Origin: Saprospiraceae bacterium UBA3362
GTDB taxonomy: Bacteria; Bacteroidota; Bacteroidia; Chitinophagales; Saprospiraceae
DNA: 60,400 nt
Direction: 5' to 3'
Assembly: GCA_002360455.1 (NCBI GenBank)
Contig: DEQQ01000045.1
Location: forward strand, 1-60,400
The notes beneath the pieces were generated by a model. The model saw nothing but the letters and a program-made list of their open reading frames with translations, was not told the DNA's origin and ran no database searches. The position numbers and the translations under genes were made by a program. How positions within the stretch are numbered: position 1 is the stretch's first letter; each line of letters starts with the position of its first letter. Positions 7,323-15,852 of the stretch are shown here, piece after piece.

Positions 7323-8588
7323 ATGGAGAGTGTTCAAAGTATAAAACAACGATTTGGGATCTACGGGAGGTCCGAAAAATTAAATCAAGCATTGGATACG
7401 GCCATCCGTGTTGCTGTAACAGATCTGACAGTGTTGATTACCGGAGAAAGTGGATCAGGAAAGGAAGTTTTTTCTAAAGTAATTCATTCGCTTAGTCCAA
7501 GGAAGCACAATCAATTTATTGCAGTAAACTGCGGAGCTATTCCTGCAGGCACTATCAATTCAGAATTGTTCGGACATGAAAAAGGATCATTTACGGGAGC
7601 AACTGCAGACCGAAAAGGATATTTTGAAACTGTGGATGGAGGAACCATTTTTCTTGATGAAATTGGCGAGATGCCTATGGATACACAGGCTTTTTTATTG
7701 CGTGTACTTGAGTCGGGAGAATTTATTAGAGTGGGATCATCCAAAGTATTAAAAACCAATGTGAGAATTATCGCTGCGACCAATGTTAACTTGTTGGATA
7801 AAGTGCGAAAAGGGAGATTTCGTGAGGATCTATATTATAGGCTTAATACGGTACCGATTAGAGTTCCTGCTCTTAAGGAACGACGCGAAGATATTCTTTT
7901 GTTGTTTAGAAAATTTGCACAAGATTTTGCCGAGAAATACAGAACTAGTCCGATTGAACTTACTGAGCAAGCTGCAGAGTTGATAGAATCATATCCTTGG
8001 CCGGGCAACATTCGCGAACTAAGAAATTCTGTTGAACAATTGTCTGTACTTTCAGATCAAAAATTAATTTCGCCTGAATCATTACTGAGAATTATACCGG
8101 ACATTCATCATAACCATCTTCCAAGGAAACTGGAAGGAGGAGATGAGAATGGCAGCAGTTTTCATGAGCGCGAAATTTTGTATAAACTCTTGTTTGATAT
8201 GAAACAAGATCTCAATCAACTCAAGAATATGTTTTTTCAGTTGGTACAAGCCAATGATCTTGAAATGCCAACTTCCATGTCTGAGAGCGGGATAAAACCA
8301 TCTATGAATGTGTTGTCTCAATCCAATTGGGCTACAACTCCTTTGATTTCAAATCCTGATCTAAATGTAATGCAGAACACTCCGGTAGTCATTTCTTCTA
8401 AACCGAAAAATGATTTTCAAGCTGTTGAGTTGGTTGACGAAACACTTTCTATTGAAGAAATGGAAAAAGAAATGATCCAAAAAGCATTAAAAAAGTTTAA
8501 CGGAAAAAGGAAAGACGCAGCGGAGGAATTGGGAATATCAGAGCGAACTTTATATCGAAAAATCAATTTGTATAATATTGAAATTTAA
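7323..8588 (+). CDS. Sigma-54-interacting transcriptional activator (AAA+, Fis HTH)
   Basis: A bacterial enhancer-binding protein of 421 residues that remodels RNA polymerase-sigma54 by ATP hydrolysis. The AAA+ domain starts near residue 15: Walker A GESGSGKE (41-48), the sigma-54 contact loop as GSFTGA (88-93, normally GAFTGA), Walker B GGTIFLDE (106-113), then the arginine-finger region REDLYYRLN. There is no N-terminal receiver or other sensor domain. After the AAA+ core comes a variable linker (about 265-370) and a C-terminal Fis-type HTH (EEMEKEMIQKAL..., AAEELGISERTLYRKI). A Ser for Ala in the loop occurs in some functional activators, so activity is likely. It sits between miaB and lptE, a common Bacteroidota arrangement. 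Targets are unknown, and rpoN is not in the window. Confidence 0.93.
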   Translation: MESVQSIKQRFGIYGRSEKLNQALDTAIRVAVTDLTVLITGESGSGKEVFSKVIHSLSPRKHNQFIAVNCGAIPAGTINSELFGHEKGSFTGATADRKGYFETVDGGTIFLDEIGEMPMDTQAFLLRVLESGEFIRVGSSKVLKTNVRIIAATNVNLLDKVRKGRFREDLYYRLNTVPIRVPALKERREDILLLFRKFAQDFAEKYRTSPIELTEQAAELIESYPWPGNIRELRNSVEQLSVLSDQKLISPESLLRIIPDIHHNHLPRKLEGGDENGSSFHEREILYKLLFDMKQDLNQLKNMFFQLVQANDLEMPTSMSESGIKPSMNVLSQSNWATTPLISNPDLNVMQNTPVVISSKPKNDFQAVELVDETLSIEEMEKEMIQKALKKFNGKRKDAAEELGISERTLYRKINLYNIEI

Positions 8589-8590
8589 GG

Positions 8591-9085
8591 ATGATAAAAT
8601 GGGCTAGTTTCTGGTTGATTTTAGCTTGTTTGACAAGCTGTTATTCTTTCAAAGGAATTTCTGTACCGGCAGATATTCAGAGCTTTGGATTGGAACCAAT
8701 TATTGATCAAAGCCAGAGCTCTCCACCGACCTACATAAATACTCTCACAGATCAGATTATTACAAAATTCAGGAGGGAGAGCAGGTTGAATTATGTTGCG
8801 GGCCCAACAGCAGATTTAGTCTTCAAGTGTGTAATCACTCAATTTAATGTGAACTCATATGCTCCTGTTGCCGGAGCTGTATCTGCAGTAAATCGCTTGA
8901 GTGTTACTCTTGATGTTGAATGTATCAACACAAAAAATGAGACTGCAAACTGGAAACAGTCTTTCACTCGATTTGAAGATTTCGATGTTACGGCAAATTT
9001 TTCTTCTGAGAGTGACAGGCTTATAGCTTCCATTAATAAATTTTTGATAGAAGATGTGTTTACAAAAGCTTTTACTAACTGGTAA
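8591..9085 (+). CDS. lptE: LPS assembly lipoprotein LptE
   Basis: The 164-residue protein starts with a lipoprotein signal (MIKWASFWLILACLTSC, lipobox L14-T-S-C17). The mature part has the LptE-like pattern: CYSFKGISVPADIQSFGLEPI, a helix with TDQIITKFRRESRLNYV, the strand LVFKCVITQFNVNSY, and an IASINKFLIEDVFTKAFTNW C-terminal helix. LptE plugs the LptD barrel and delivers lipopolysaccharide to the outer leaflet. The identification rests on this pattern and on the conserved position after the sigma-54 activator and before secG. It begins 2 bases after the activator stop, so translation is probably coupled. Confidence 0.85.
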   Translation: MIKWASFWLILACLTSCYSFKGISVPADIQSFGLEPIIDQSQSSPPTYINTLTDQIITKFRRESRLNYVAGPTADLVFKCVITQFNVNSYAPVAGAVSAVNRLSVTLDVECINTKNETANWKQSFTRFEDFDVTANFSSESDRLIASINKFLIEDVFTKAFTNW

Positions 9086-9100
9086 TCAAGAATAGAACCC

Positions 9101-10123
9101 ATGAATCAAAACCAAAATAAAGAGGATGCGAAATTAGGAATAATAAGATTTCCTCTTTTTGCCTACTACTGGAAACAAAGCGAAACAGAATTGAGCCATA
9201 CAGTGGCCCTTAATGTGCCGGATCCAATGTTTTTGGTTTGTGATATTGATGAACAACTCTCCAATGAAAATATGAATTCTGAAATCATTGAGAATTCGAC
9301 AAACAACAATTCGCTTAAGAATTTCTCGGATGAACAAACTGAAAGTGCAAAAGAAGAAGCTCAAAATGAAATTCAAAATGGAGTTCAAAATGAAACTCAA
9401 AACAATGAAGTGACTTCAGATCAAATCAATCAAGCGATTCTTCCCAAAATTGAAAATTCTAAAGCTCAATCGGAAGAATTGGAATCCCAATTCTCGTCTT
9501 TTCAAGATGTGATTCAAGAAAATGAATCCTATACCGTTTTTCATGATTTTAATTCTGGTTCATCTGAAGATGGAAATGCTCGAGAAGATCTAAATGAAAT
9601 TGAGGTTTTGGAGAGTACCTCAGTCAAAGAAAACACAAAGGATATGAGAAAGAAAGCCAAGAGCGGCAGCAAGAAAAAAGGGGAGCAAGCATTGAGCAAG
9701 GCGAATGATAAAAAATCGAAGCTGCGCATAAAGGCAAAATCCAATGAAAAACAGACTAAAACTAAAGCTAAAACATCCGTAGTACATCAATCTCCTAAAG
9801 TCGTTCAGGAGGATTCTGAGCAAAATTTCTGCAATTGGTTGATCTCATTGGATGCCTCTACGTCAGGCGCAAAGAAATTAAAGCCTATTAAGGAAAGCAG
9901 AAAACCGGCTAAAAAACCAAAGTCGAAATCAACTGAGGTAGACCCTGCGATAAGAGAAAGTGCCATACTGGGGAAAGCTGTTGCGAGCGAAACTCTTGCG
10001 CAAGTTCTTTATAGTCAGGGACATAAGGAAGAGGCCATCGAGATGTTGGAAAAATTATTAGCACAAAATCCCGAAAAAAGTAGTACATTTGCAGCCTTAA
10101 TTGAAAAAATCAAAAAATCTTAA
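9101..10123 (+). CDS. Low-complexity protein with C-terminal TPR-like helix pair
   Basis: 340 residues. The first ~55 are well ordered (LGIIRFPLFAYYWKQSETEL...VPDPMFLVCDID). Then come about 200 residues of low-complexity sequence: Gln/Asn/Glu-rich repeats (NEIQNG, QNETQNN), then a basic Lys/Ser stretch (RKKAKSGSKKKGEQ). The last ~60 residues resemble a TPR (LAQVLYSQGHKEEAIEMLEKLLAQNP). No signal peptide is seen. Proteins with this ordered head, disordered middle and TPR tail occur between lptE and secG in Bacteroidota; their function is unknown. It could be a scaffold linked to envelope biogenesis, but that is inference from position only. It starts 15 bases after lptE and ends 3 bases before secG. 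Confidence 0.8.
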   Translation: MNQNQNKEDAKLGIIRFPLFAYYWKQSETELSHTVALNVPDPMFLVCDIDEQLSNENMNSEIIENSTNNNSLKNFSDEQTESAKEEAQNEIQNGVQNETQNNEVTSDQINQAILPKIENSKAQSEELESQFSSFQDVIQENESYTVFHDFNSGSSEDGNAREDLNEIEVLESTSVKENTKDMRKKAKSGSKKKGEQALSKANDKKSKLRIKAKSNEKQTKTKAKTSVVHQSPKVVQEDSEQNFCNWLISLDASTSGAKKLKPIKESRKPAKKPKSKSTEVDPAIRESAILGKAVASETLAQVLYSQGHKEEAIEMLEKLLAQNPEKSSTFAALIEKIKKS

Positions 10124-10126
10124 GAT

Positions 10127-10426
10127 ATGTTGCCATTAGTTACAGTTTTGATTGCCATAGTAAGCGTAATTTTGGTTCTCGTGATTTTGATTCAGAATCC
10201 TAAGGGAGGAGGAATTGATTCTACAATGGGAGGTAGCAGTGCAAATCAAATGTTTGGAGCAGCAAAATCAGCAGATTTTATTGAGAAATTGACCTGGTAT
10301 CTTGCCATAGCATTGTTTGTACTTTGTATAGTAGCCGCAATTGCAGCAGGCTCAGGACGCGCTGAAGAAGAAACTCCACAAGATCAGGTTCCTGCTCCTA
10401 CAGAGCAACCTGTAACACCACAGTAG
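10127..10426 (+). CDS. secG: Preprotein translocase subunit SecG
   Basis: Small inner-membrane subunit of SecYEG that assists the SecA cycle. The 99 residues show the SecG plan: TM1 (LVTVLIAIVSVILVLVILIQ), the hallmark loop PKGGGIDSTMGGSSANQMFG, TM2 (LTWYLAIALFVLCIVAAIAA), and a short acidic/Pro-rich cytoplasmic tail (EEETPQDQVPAPTEQP). It is the last gene of the miaB-secG run. Confidence 0.95.
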   Translation: MLPLVTVLIAIVSVILVLVILIQNPKGGGIDSTMGGSSANQMFGAAKSADFIEKLTWYLAIALFVLCIVAAIAAGSGRAEEETPQDQVPAPTEQPVTPQ

Positions 10427-10549
10427 TAATTTTCTGCTTCTCAGGCTATATTTTAAAGAGACCTGTTTGTTGTCTATCCAGTGCAAATAGAGATTTGTTA
10501 TTTCACTAAGAAATAAACATAATCTGCTTGTAGATCGTTTCATTGGGTG

Positions 10550-11332
10550 ATGGAACTTATAGCATATTGTTTGGCTATTTTAGTTGGCGCCAGCTTATCA
10601 TTATTTGGTAGTGGAGGCTCTATTCTATCAGTTCCGATAATGGTCTATTTATTGGGATTGGATGCCCAGACCGCCGGCACTTATTCTTTATTTATTGTGG
10701 GTACGGTTGCGATTATTGGGAGTGTGAAGTTGGTTCAGTCCGGAAATGTGGAATGGAAATATTTAGTCTTCTTTGGGATTCCAAGTTTACTAGGACTTAT
10801 TCTCATGCGGAGAATTCTTTTACCTCTGATTCCACAAACCTTTCATCTCAGTTCTGAAATTTCATTTACTAAAAATAATCTCATCTTAATCACATTTGCC
10901 GTTTTGATGTTATTTTCTGCTGCATCAATGTTGAGCAAAAAGGAAAAGACATCTGCGGGAATGCAGAACTTGACGGCTATTGGATTTTTTGGATTTGCGA
11001 TTGGATTGCTTACAGGATTTGTAGGTGTGGGAGGTGGTTTTATGATTATACCTGCTTTAGTTTTTTTTGGTGGAGTGGAAATGAAGGCTGCGGTTTCAAC
11101 CTCATTATTTATTATAGCAATAAATTCACTTATTGGTTTTCTTGCGAGTATGGGGCATACTGAAATGAGATGGCTATTGTTGATGGTGTTTACCGCTTGT
11201 GCCATGCTGGGATTGATTTTAGGAAATAAAGTCAAAGACAGATTGTCGAATGCTGAGTTAAAAACTTACTTTGCCTATTTTATTTTGCTTGTTTCAGTTT
11301 ATATAATGTTGAAAGAGATTTTTTTCTCTTGA
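10550..11332 (+). CDS. TauE/SafE-family sulfite/anion exporter
   Basis: Polytopic inner-membrane protein (260 residues, about 8 segments) of the TauE/SafE family, which exports sulfite, sulfoacetate or related organosulfur anions. Visible family features are the two pseudo-repeats, each opening with a glycine-rich hairpin: LVGASLSLFGSGGSILSVPIMVYLLG near the N-terminus, and GFAIGLLTGFVGVGGGFMIIPALVFFGGVEMKAAVSTSL in the second half. The ATG at 10550 is preferred to a GTG one codon upstream. It stands alone after secG, with no sulfur-metabolism gene nearby, so the substrate cannot be named. Confidence 0.88.
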   Translation: MELIAYCLAILVGASLSLFGSGGSILSVPIMVYLLGLDAQTAGTYSLFIVGTVAIIGSVKLVQSGNVEWKYLVFFGIPSLLGLILMRRILLPLIPQTFHLSSEISFTKNNLILITFAVLMLFSAASMLSKKEKTSAGMQNLTAIGFFGFAIGLLTGFVGVGGGFMIIPALVFFGGVEMKAAVSTSLFIIAINSLIGFLASMGHTEMRWLLLMVFTACAMLGLILGNKVKDRLSNAELKTYFAYFILLVSVYIMLKEIFFS

Positions 11333-11441
11333 GTGATTAGAACGGATCTTATTAAAAGAAATGATGGATTGCTTTTTCAATGAATAAATTTTATACTTTG
11401 TTTTTTTATTTTCCAAACCTGTCAACAGGAAATTTCATTCT

Positions 11442-12473
11442 ATGAAAAAAATATTGGTTACCGGAATCTGCGGATATATCGGAAGTCATTGCGCCGTAGA
11501 ATTGATTCAAAGAGGATTCAATGTTATCGGAGTAGATCATTTAGTCAATTCAAATCAAAACACTCTTGAGAGAATAAGAAAAATTGGCAAAAAGGAAGTC
11601 CCATTTTATATGTTGGATTTGGCAGATTCGGTGCAATGCCAATCTTTGTTTGCACGAGAAAAGAATATAGAAGGGATCTTGCATTTTGCAGCGTATAAGT
11701 CGGTTTCGGAATCCGTAGAGCAGCCTTTAAGGTATTACCAAAATAACTTGAATTCATTATTGAATTTATTGCAGGCTGTTGAGCAAAACCAGATTCCAAA
11801 TTTTGTTTTTTCGTCTTCTTGTACCGTTTACGGACTGGCCTTAAAGTTGCCTGTCACAGAAGATTCTGACTTCTTGCAAACCGGATCTCCTTATGGTAGA
11901 ACGAAACAAATGGGAGAACAGATTTTGGCTGACTATTACTCTCAACAATCCAAGCTAAAAGCGATCTCCCTGCGGTATTTTAATCCTGCGGGTGCACACG
12001 ATAGTATTTTGCTTGGAGAAGCACCACACAATCCGGCTCAAAATTTAGTTCCTGTCATTACAGAAACAGCTTATGGAATAAGAAATCAGATGTCGATCTA
12101 TGGCAATGATTACAATACTTTTGACGGAACCTGTATTCGAGATTATATTCATATTATGGATCTTGCAGATGCGCATGTGCGAGCTCTAGAATACCTGATG
12201 AACGGGAGTTGTACCGGCTCGTTGGATGTTTTTAACTTGGGGCTGGGAGAAGGAGTAAGCGTGCTTCAAGCCATACATTGTTTTGAAGAAACCAATGGGA
12301 TAAAATTGAATGTACAATATGCGCCAAGAAGAGCGGGGGATTTGGCAGAAGTTTATGCCGATATCAGCAAGGCCAATACAATTTTAAAATGGACACCAAA
12401 GAAAAATTTGAAAGATATTATGTTCACGGCCTGGGAGTGGGAGAAAGCAAGAAGGGTTAAATCCAACCATTGA
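11442..12473 (+). CDS. galE: UDP-glucose 4-epimerase
   Basis: NAD-dependent short-chain dehydrogenase (extended type) that interconverts UDP-glucose and UDP-galactose for surface polysaccharides. 343 residues, normal length. The Rossmann GxxGxxG is present as TGICGYIGSH (6-15; the usual second Gly is Ile). The catalytic Ser is in FSSSCTVYG, and the YxxxK pair in SPYGRTK. SLRYFNPAGAH and RDYIHIMDLADAH are substrate-binding stretches diagnostic of GalE. Its 3' end overlaps the convergent YdcF-like gene by 17 bases. No other sugar-nucleotide genes adjoin it. Confidence 0.93.
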   Translation: MKKILVTGICGYIGSHCAVELIQRGFNVIGVDHLVNSNQNTLERIRKIGKKEVPFYMLDLADSVQCQSLFAREKNIEGILHFAAYKSVSESVEQPLRYYQNNLNSLLNLLQAVEQNQIPNFVFSSSCTVYGLALKLPVTEDSDFLQTGSPYGRTKQMGEQILADYYSQQSKLKAISLRYFNPAGAHDSILLGEAPHNPAQNLVPVITETAYGIRNQMSIYGNDYNTFDGTCIRDYIHIMDLADAHVRALEYLMNGSCTGSLDVFNLGLGEGVSVLQAIHCFEETNGIKLNVQYAPRRAGDLAEVYADISKANTILKWTPKKNLKDIMFTAWEWEKARRVKSNH

Positions 12474-13158
12474 TTTTGTAATACAGTAGAGCAATCCATT
12501 CTCTTCCAATTTCAATTTCATATTTTAAATAATTCCAAAAATTGTATCGCAAATCCATTGGGACTTGACGCCCATAAGGCATTTTTGAAATTTGACTCAA
12601 TTCTTCATTCGAGAACGGAATGGATAATGATGAATAGCCGCATACATTGGTGAAACCCATTTTTTTCAAAACAGCGATCGATCGAAAAGTATGAGGAGCA
12701 GGGGCGATAAGCATGATCGCATCTGTTTTGAAATTGAGTTGTTCTGCTATCTTGTAGAGTTGGCTGTAGCTGTTGTAGCCTTCGGTGAAAATACTAAAAT
12801 GAGTGAGGCTGTCTGTTCTCAATTTTAATTCTTCAATTAGGGCTGCTTTTTTGGAGTCGCAATTTGAATTGCACGGAAAGGAATAAATTGATTGTGCATG
12901 AGGATATTTTTTGATGCAGGCACCAAGCTCAAAAAAAAGACCCAATGCGTCAGGACTAGGATATTCATTTCCACTTAGGCAGATGATCCATTGTGGAACG
13001 AAAGAGGATCGTGGTTCTACGACAGAAAGCCTTCTGAATTCCCTATAAGGCATTGAGCTAAAGGCCAGTACACAGATGAAAACAGTAAAGAATCCCAACA
13101 GTTTGATTCCAAACAACAAAAGTTTATTGATCAATATAAAAAGGGATTTATTATTCAC
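12457..13158 (-). CDS. YdcF/SanA-like (DUF218) membrane-anchored protein
   Basis: 233 residues with one N-terminal transmembrane helix (LLLFGIKLLGFFTVFICVLAF), then a Rossmann-like domain: WIICLSGNEYPSPDA (strand and loop of the DUF218 start), SIFTEGYNSYSQ (cf. the family's acidic T-x-E motif) and AIMLIAPAPHTFRSIAVLKKMGF (the conserved late strand with a small-residue turn). DUF218 proteins (SanA, YdcF, ElyC) act in envelope or peptidoglycan lipid-carrier homeostasis in proteobacteria; transfer of that role here is inference. The family match is moderate. Its 3' end overlaps that of galE. Confidence 0.6.
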   Translation of the reverse strand: MNNKSLFILINKLLLFGIKLLGFFTVFICVLAFSSMPYREFRRLSVVEPRSSFVPQWIICLSGNEYPSPDALGLFFELGACIKKYPHAQSIYSFPCNSNCDSKKAALIEELKLRTDSLTHFSIFTEGYNSYSQLYKIAEQLNFKTDAIMLIAPAPHTFRSIAVLKKMGFTNVCGYSSLSIPFSNEELSQISKMPYGRQVPMDLRYNFWNYLKYEIEIGREWIALLYYKINGWI

Positions 13159-13202
13159 TTGAGAAGAAACGCATTTTATTGAATTTAAAAAATAAGCGGA
13201 GT

Positions 13203-14225
13203 TTAGTGTTCAAGCAAGAGGTGATTAATGATTGTTTTTTGTTTTTCTATTTGTTGCAATAATTTATTGACAAAATACTGTTGGTCGCGGATAGTTCCTT
13301 CAGAAATGGGAGTAGAATTTTTTTGTAATCTCGTAATCCATCTTTGTGTATAGGCACAAAGTTCTTTACTCTGACTGACCATAAAATTTGGATTGTCGTA
13401 GGTATTGTACACCGCTTGAAATACGGGGCTGTCCAAAAAGATTACATTGTTTGTATGAACAATTTCGTTATGATAAATGATGGTAGAACCACTGCTTTGA
13501 TCGGTAAATCCAAGCGGAGTTTTATTTTTTTGTTCAATCATCAATTTGATTCGATGAACCAGTTTTATCATTTCATCAATCAGCAGTAATGCAGTCTCGG
13601 AATCTTCGAATAATCCTGCCTGCAAAAAATACTCTATCTGATTTAAAGTATTATCCAATACATGAACATTCCAATACTCTACAGTATTAAGTGACATGTA
13701 TTTGAACCCAATTTCCTTGATTTTAGCTTGGATATAATGGTCCGATTTGTAATGAGAAAGGTTGAATTTGGTATAGGCGTGTTTGTCATCTTTCCATATT
13801 AAATTATAAAACACATGCAATTTGAATACAGCGAGTTCAGGAGAAGAAAAATAATAAAACAATGGCAGTTCTTTGGTAGCATAGTGAAGGACAAGATCCG
13901 GAAACCTGAGTTGATCAAGCTCTGCGGTAATCTGCGTGACAAAGTCTGAAGGTGTTTTGACATTTCCTTCGAGTGCCGGAAAGTTAAAATCAATTTTTCC
14001 TGATGCCAATCCAAACAATTCATCCAAACTGAACCTAAAATGCCGACTCAATTTGATCAGATCATTGACTGTCAAAGTACTTTCACCTTTAATTTTTTTG
14101 TAGATGTTGGATTTTGAGAAATTTAGAATTCCGATAAGATCGTCAACCATTTCATTCGATTTTTCGGCGTAATATCTGTTTTCAATAAAATTGAAAATCA
14201 TGCTGGTGGTACTCTCTTCATACAT
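13203..14225 (-). CDS. HTH transcriptional regulator, downstream of aldehyde dehydrogenase
   Basis: 340 residues from the ATG at 14225 (MYEESTTSM); a frame open to 14435 only overlaps the aldehyde dehydrogenase gene and has no coding character. An N-terminal helix-turn-helix (28-72: DDLIGILNFSKSNIYKKIKG..., then LIKLSRHFRFSLDELFG) resembles Cro/C1-type DNA-binding domains. The remaining ~260 residues are helical with no recognised domain and many aromatics, perhaps an all-helical dimerisation or ligand-sensing region. Uncharacterised regulators of this build are found in Saprospiria-like genomes. The gene starts 11 bases after the dehydrogenase stop, so the two are likely co-transcribed and the regulator may control the operon. 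Confidence 0.75.
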   Translation of the reverse strand: MYEESTTSMIFNFIENRYYAEKSNEMVDDLIGILNFSKSNIYKKIKGESTLTVNDLIKLSRHFRFSLDELFGLASGKIDFNFPALEGNVKTPSDFVTQITAELDQLRFPDLVLHYATKELPLFYYFSSPELAVFKLHVFYNLIWKDDKHAYTKFNLSHYKSDHYIQAKIKEIGFKYMSLNTVEYWNVHVLDNTLNQIEYFLQAGLFEDSETALLLIDEMIKLVHRIKLMIEQKNKTPLGFTDQSSGSTIIYHNEIVHTNNVIFLDSPVFQAVYNTYDNPNFMVSQSKELCAYTQRWITRLQKNSTPISEGTIRDQQYFVNKLLQQIEKQKTIINHLLLEH

Positions 14226-14236
14226 ACGATTATTGT

Positions 14237-15688
14237 TTAAGAATATTGAATACAAACATTTTTTGATTCTGTAAAAAATTTCATTGCTTCCCATCCGCCT
14301 TCTCTTCCCAAGCCGCTTTGGTTCATCCCACCAAATGGAGTGCGAAGATCGCGAACCAACCAACAATTGATCCAGACAATTCCGGTGTTGATCTGTTCTG
14401 CCAGATGGTGAGCTTTTTTTAAATCCTGAGTCCAAATGGTTGCTGCCAATCCATACGGACTTTCGTTGGCTATTTGAATGGCTTGGTCCATGGTATCAAA
14501 AGGGATAAGGCTTATCACAGGGCCGAATATTTCTTCTTGATTGGTCCTGCAGCTTGGAGACAATCCTTCGATAATAGTGGGCAAGATAAAATGTCCTTGC
14601 GAACATCGTCCCTGTGGTGTATGAGTTGTTCCTCCTGTTAATATTTTTCCTCCTTCTTGACGGGCCAATTCTATATAAGAAAGAACTTTCTGTTTATGTT
14701 GCTCTGAGATCACTGATCCCATTCTTGTATCAGGATCAAGAGGGTCTCCAATCTTTATTTGCTCAACTCGTTTGACAAAATCTTTTTTGAGTCGGTCATA
14801 AATTCCGGATTGAATAATAATTCTGGATCCACAAAGACAAATTTGTCCTTGATTGCTAAAGCTTAATCTTACCAGCTCATTGAGAGTTTTTTCATAATCA
14901 CAATCGTCAAATAGAATACAAGGATTTTTTCCACCCAATTCCAAGCTCAATTTTTTGAATTGGGGCGCAAGGATTGAGCTTATTTTTTTTCCTGTTGCTG
15001 TGCCTCCGGTAAACGAAACAGCTTTTATAGAAGGATGCGAAACCAACGCAGAACCTGTAGTCGGGCCGTCGCCCTGCACAATGTTGAGGACACCCGGCGG
15101 AAGTCCGGCTTTGGTACAAAGATCTCCAAGCAACATAGCTGTAGTTGGGCTCAATTCGCTGGGTTTAGCCACTACACAATTGCCTGCGGCGAGAGCGGGA
15201 GCAATCTTCCAGCTGAACAGATAAAGAGGTAAATTCCAAGGAGAAATACAAGCTACAACACCTAAGGCTTGCCTCAGGGTAAAGTTTATATTCTGCCCTG
15301 GATTATAATGACTCTCCGATGCAAATTGCATGCTTGCTGTGGCAAAAAACCTGAAGTTGGAGGCGGCTCTCGGGATTTCTATTGACTTGGAAAGCCAAAG
15401 AGGTTTTCCGGTATCATTGGTTTCTGCCTCTGCAAGTTGTTGTGCATGGCTTTCTATTTGATCAGCAATGGCATTCAGTATTCTGAATCTTGCATCATGG
15501 CTCATCGTTTTCCAAGCAGGAAAAGCAGCGGTGGCAGCCGAGACTGCTTGATTAATATCTGCATTAGAGGAAATAGGAATTATTGATATTGGCTCATTCG
15601 TCGCCGGATTTATGTTGAGGATTTCTCCCTCTGACTGAGCTTCTAAGTATTGCCCGTTGATATAATTTTTTATTTTGAGTAATTGCAT
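14237..15688 (-). CDS. NAD-dependent aldehyde dehydrogenase (ALDH8/aminomuconate-semialdehyde type)
   Basis: 483 residues from ATG 15688; an upstream in-frame ATG at 15718 lies before a promoter-like box and is rejected. The family core is complete: SPWNLPLYLFSWKIAPALAAGN with the cofactor-site Asn, KPSELSP, FTGGTATGKKI, general base Glu in ELGGKNP, nucleophile C284 in NQGQICLCGSR, EEIFGPV and GREGGWEAMKFFTESKNVCI at the end. That ending and the overall pattern resemble ALDH8/2-aminomuconate or 2-hydroxymuconate semialdehyde dehydrogenases, suggesting oxidation of a dicarboxylic semialdehyde (for example in tryptophan breakdown). No kynurenine-pathway genes lie nearby, so the substrate is inference. 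The regulator gene follows 11 bases downstream. Confidence 0.88.
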   Translation of the reverse strand: MQLLKIKNYINGQYLEAQSEGEILNINPATNEPISIIPISSNADINQAVSAATAAFPAWKTMSHDARFRILNAIADQIESHAQQLAEAETNDTGKPLWLSKSIEIPRAASNFRFFATASMQFASESHYNPGQNINFTLRQALGVVACISPWNLPLYLFSWKIAPALAAGNCVVAKPSELSPTTAMLLGDLCTKAGLPPGVLNIVQGDGPTTGSALVSHPSIKAVSFTGGTATGKKISSILAPQFKKLSLELGGKNPCILFDDCDYEKTLNELVRLSFSNQGQICLCGSRIIIQSGIYDRLKKDFVKRVEQIKIGDPLDPDTRMGSVISEQHKQKVLSYIELARQEGGKILTGGTTHTPQGRCSQGHFILPTIIEGLSPSCRTNQEEIFGPVISLIPFDTMDQAIQIANESPYGLAATIWTQDLKKAHHLAEQINTGIVWINCWLVRDLRTPFGGMNQSGLGREGGWEAMKFFTESKNVCIQYS

Positions 15689-15705
15689 TGTAGGCTGAAT
15701 ATGAG

Positions 15706-15713
15706 CGAAGATA
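15706..15713 (-). promoter_or_regulatory. Probable -7 box of the aldehyde dehydrogenase operon
   Basis: The minus strand reads TATCTTCG, seven of eight positions of the TATCTTTG form used elsewhere in the window, 17 bases before the ATG at 15688. Confidence 0.4.
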
Positions 15714-15852
15714 GACAAATTATAAGCTTGAGCCTAATCGAGTTCTCTTTATTTTGTTTGGGCAATAGATTCAAATTGAAGCTCATCTGTCAGTGTAAAA
15801 CAAGTGAACAGATTACCGTCAAAAGGAGAGAGCTGTAGCTTGGATTATCTCA

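Noticed and set aside
10843..11235. 130-codon antisense frame within the TauE/SafE gene
   Set aside because: It is a low-complexity shadow of transmembrane codons on the opposite strand; the sense frame has family motifs.
14226..14435. 70-residue N-terminal extension of the HTH regulator
   Set aside because: It lies antisense-free but out of frame inside the aldehyde dehydrogenase gene and has no coding character; MYEESTTSM directly precedes the HTH.
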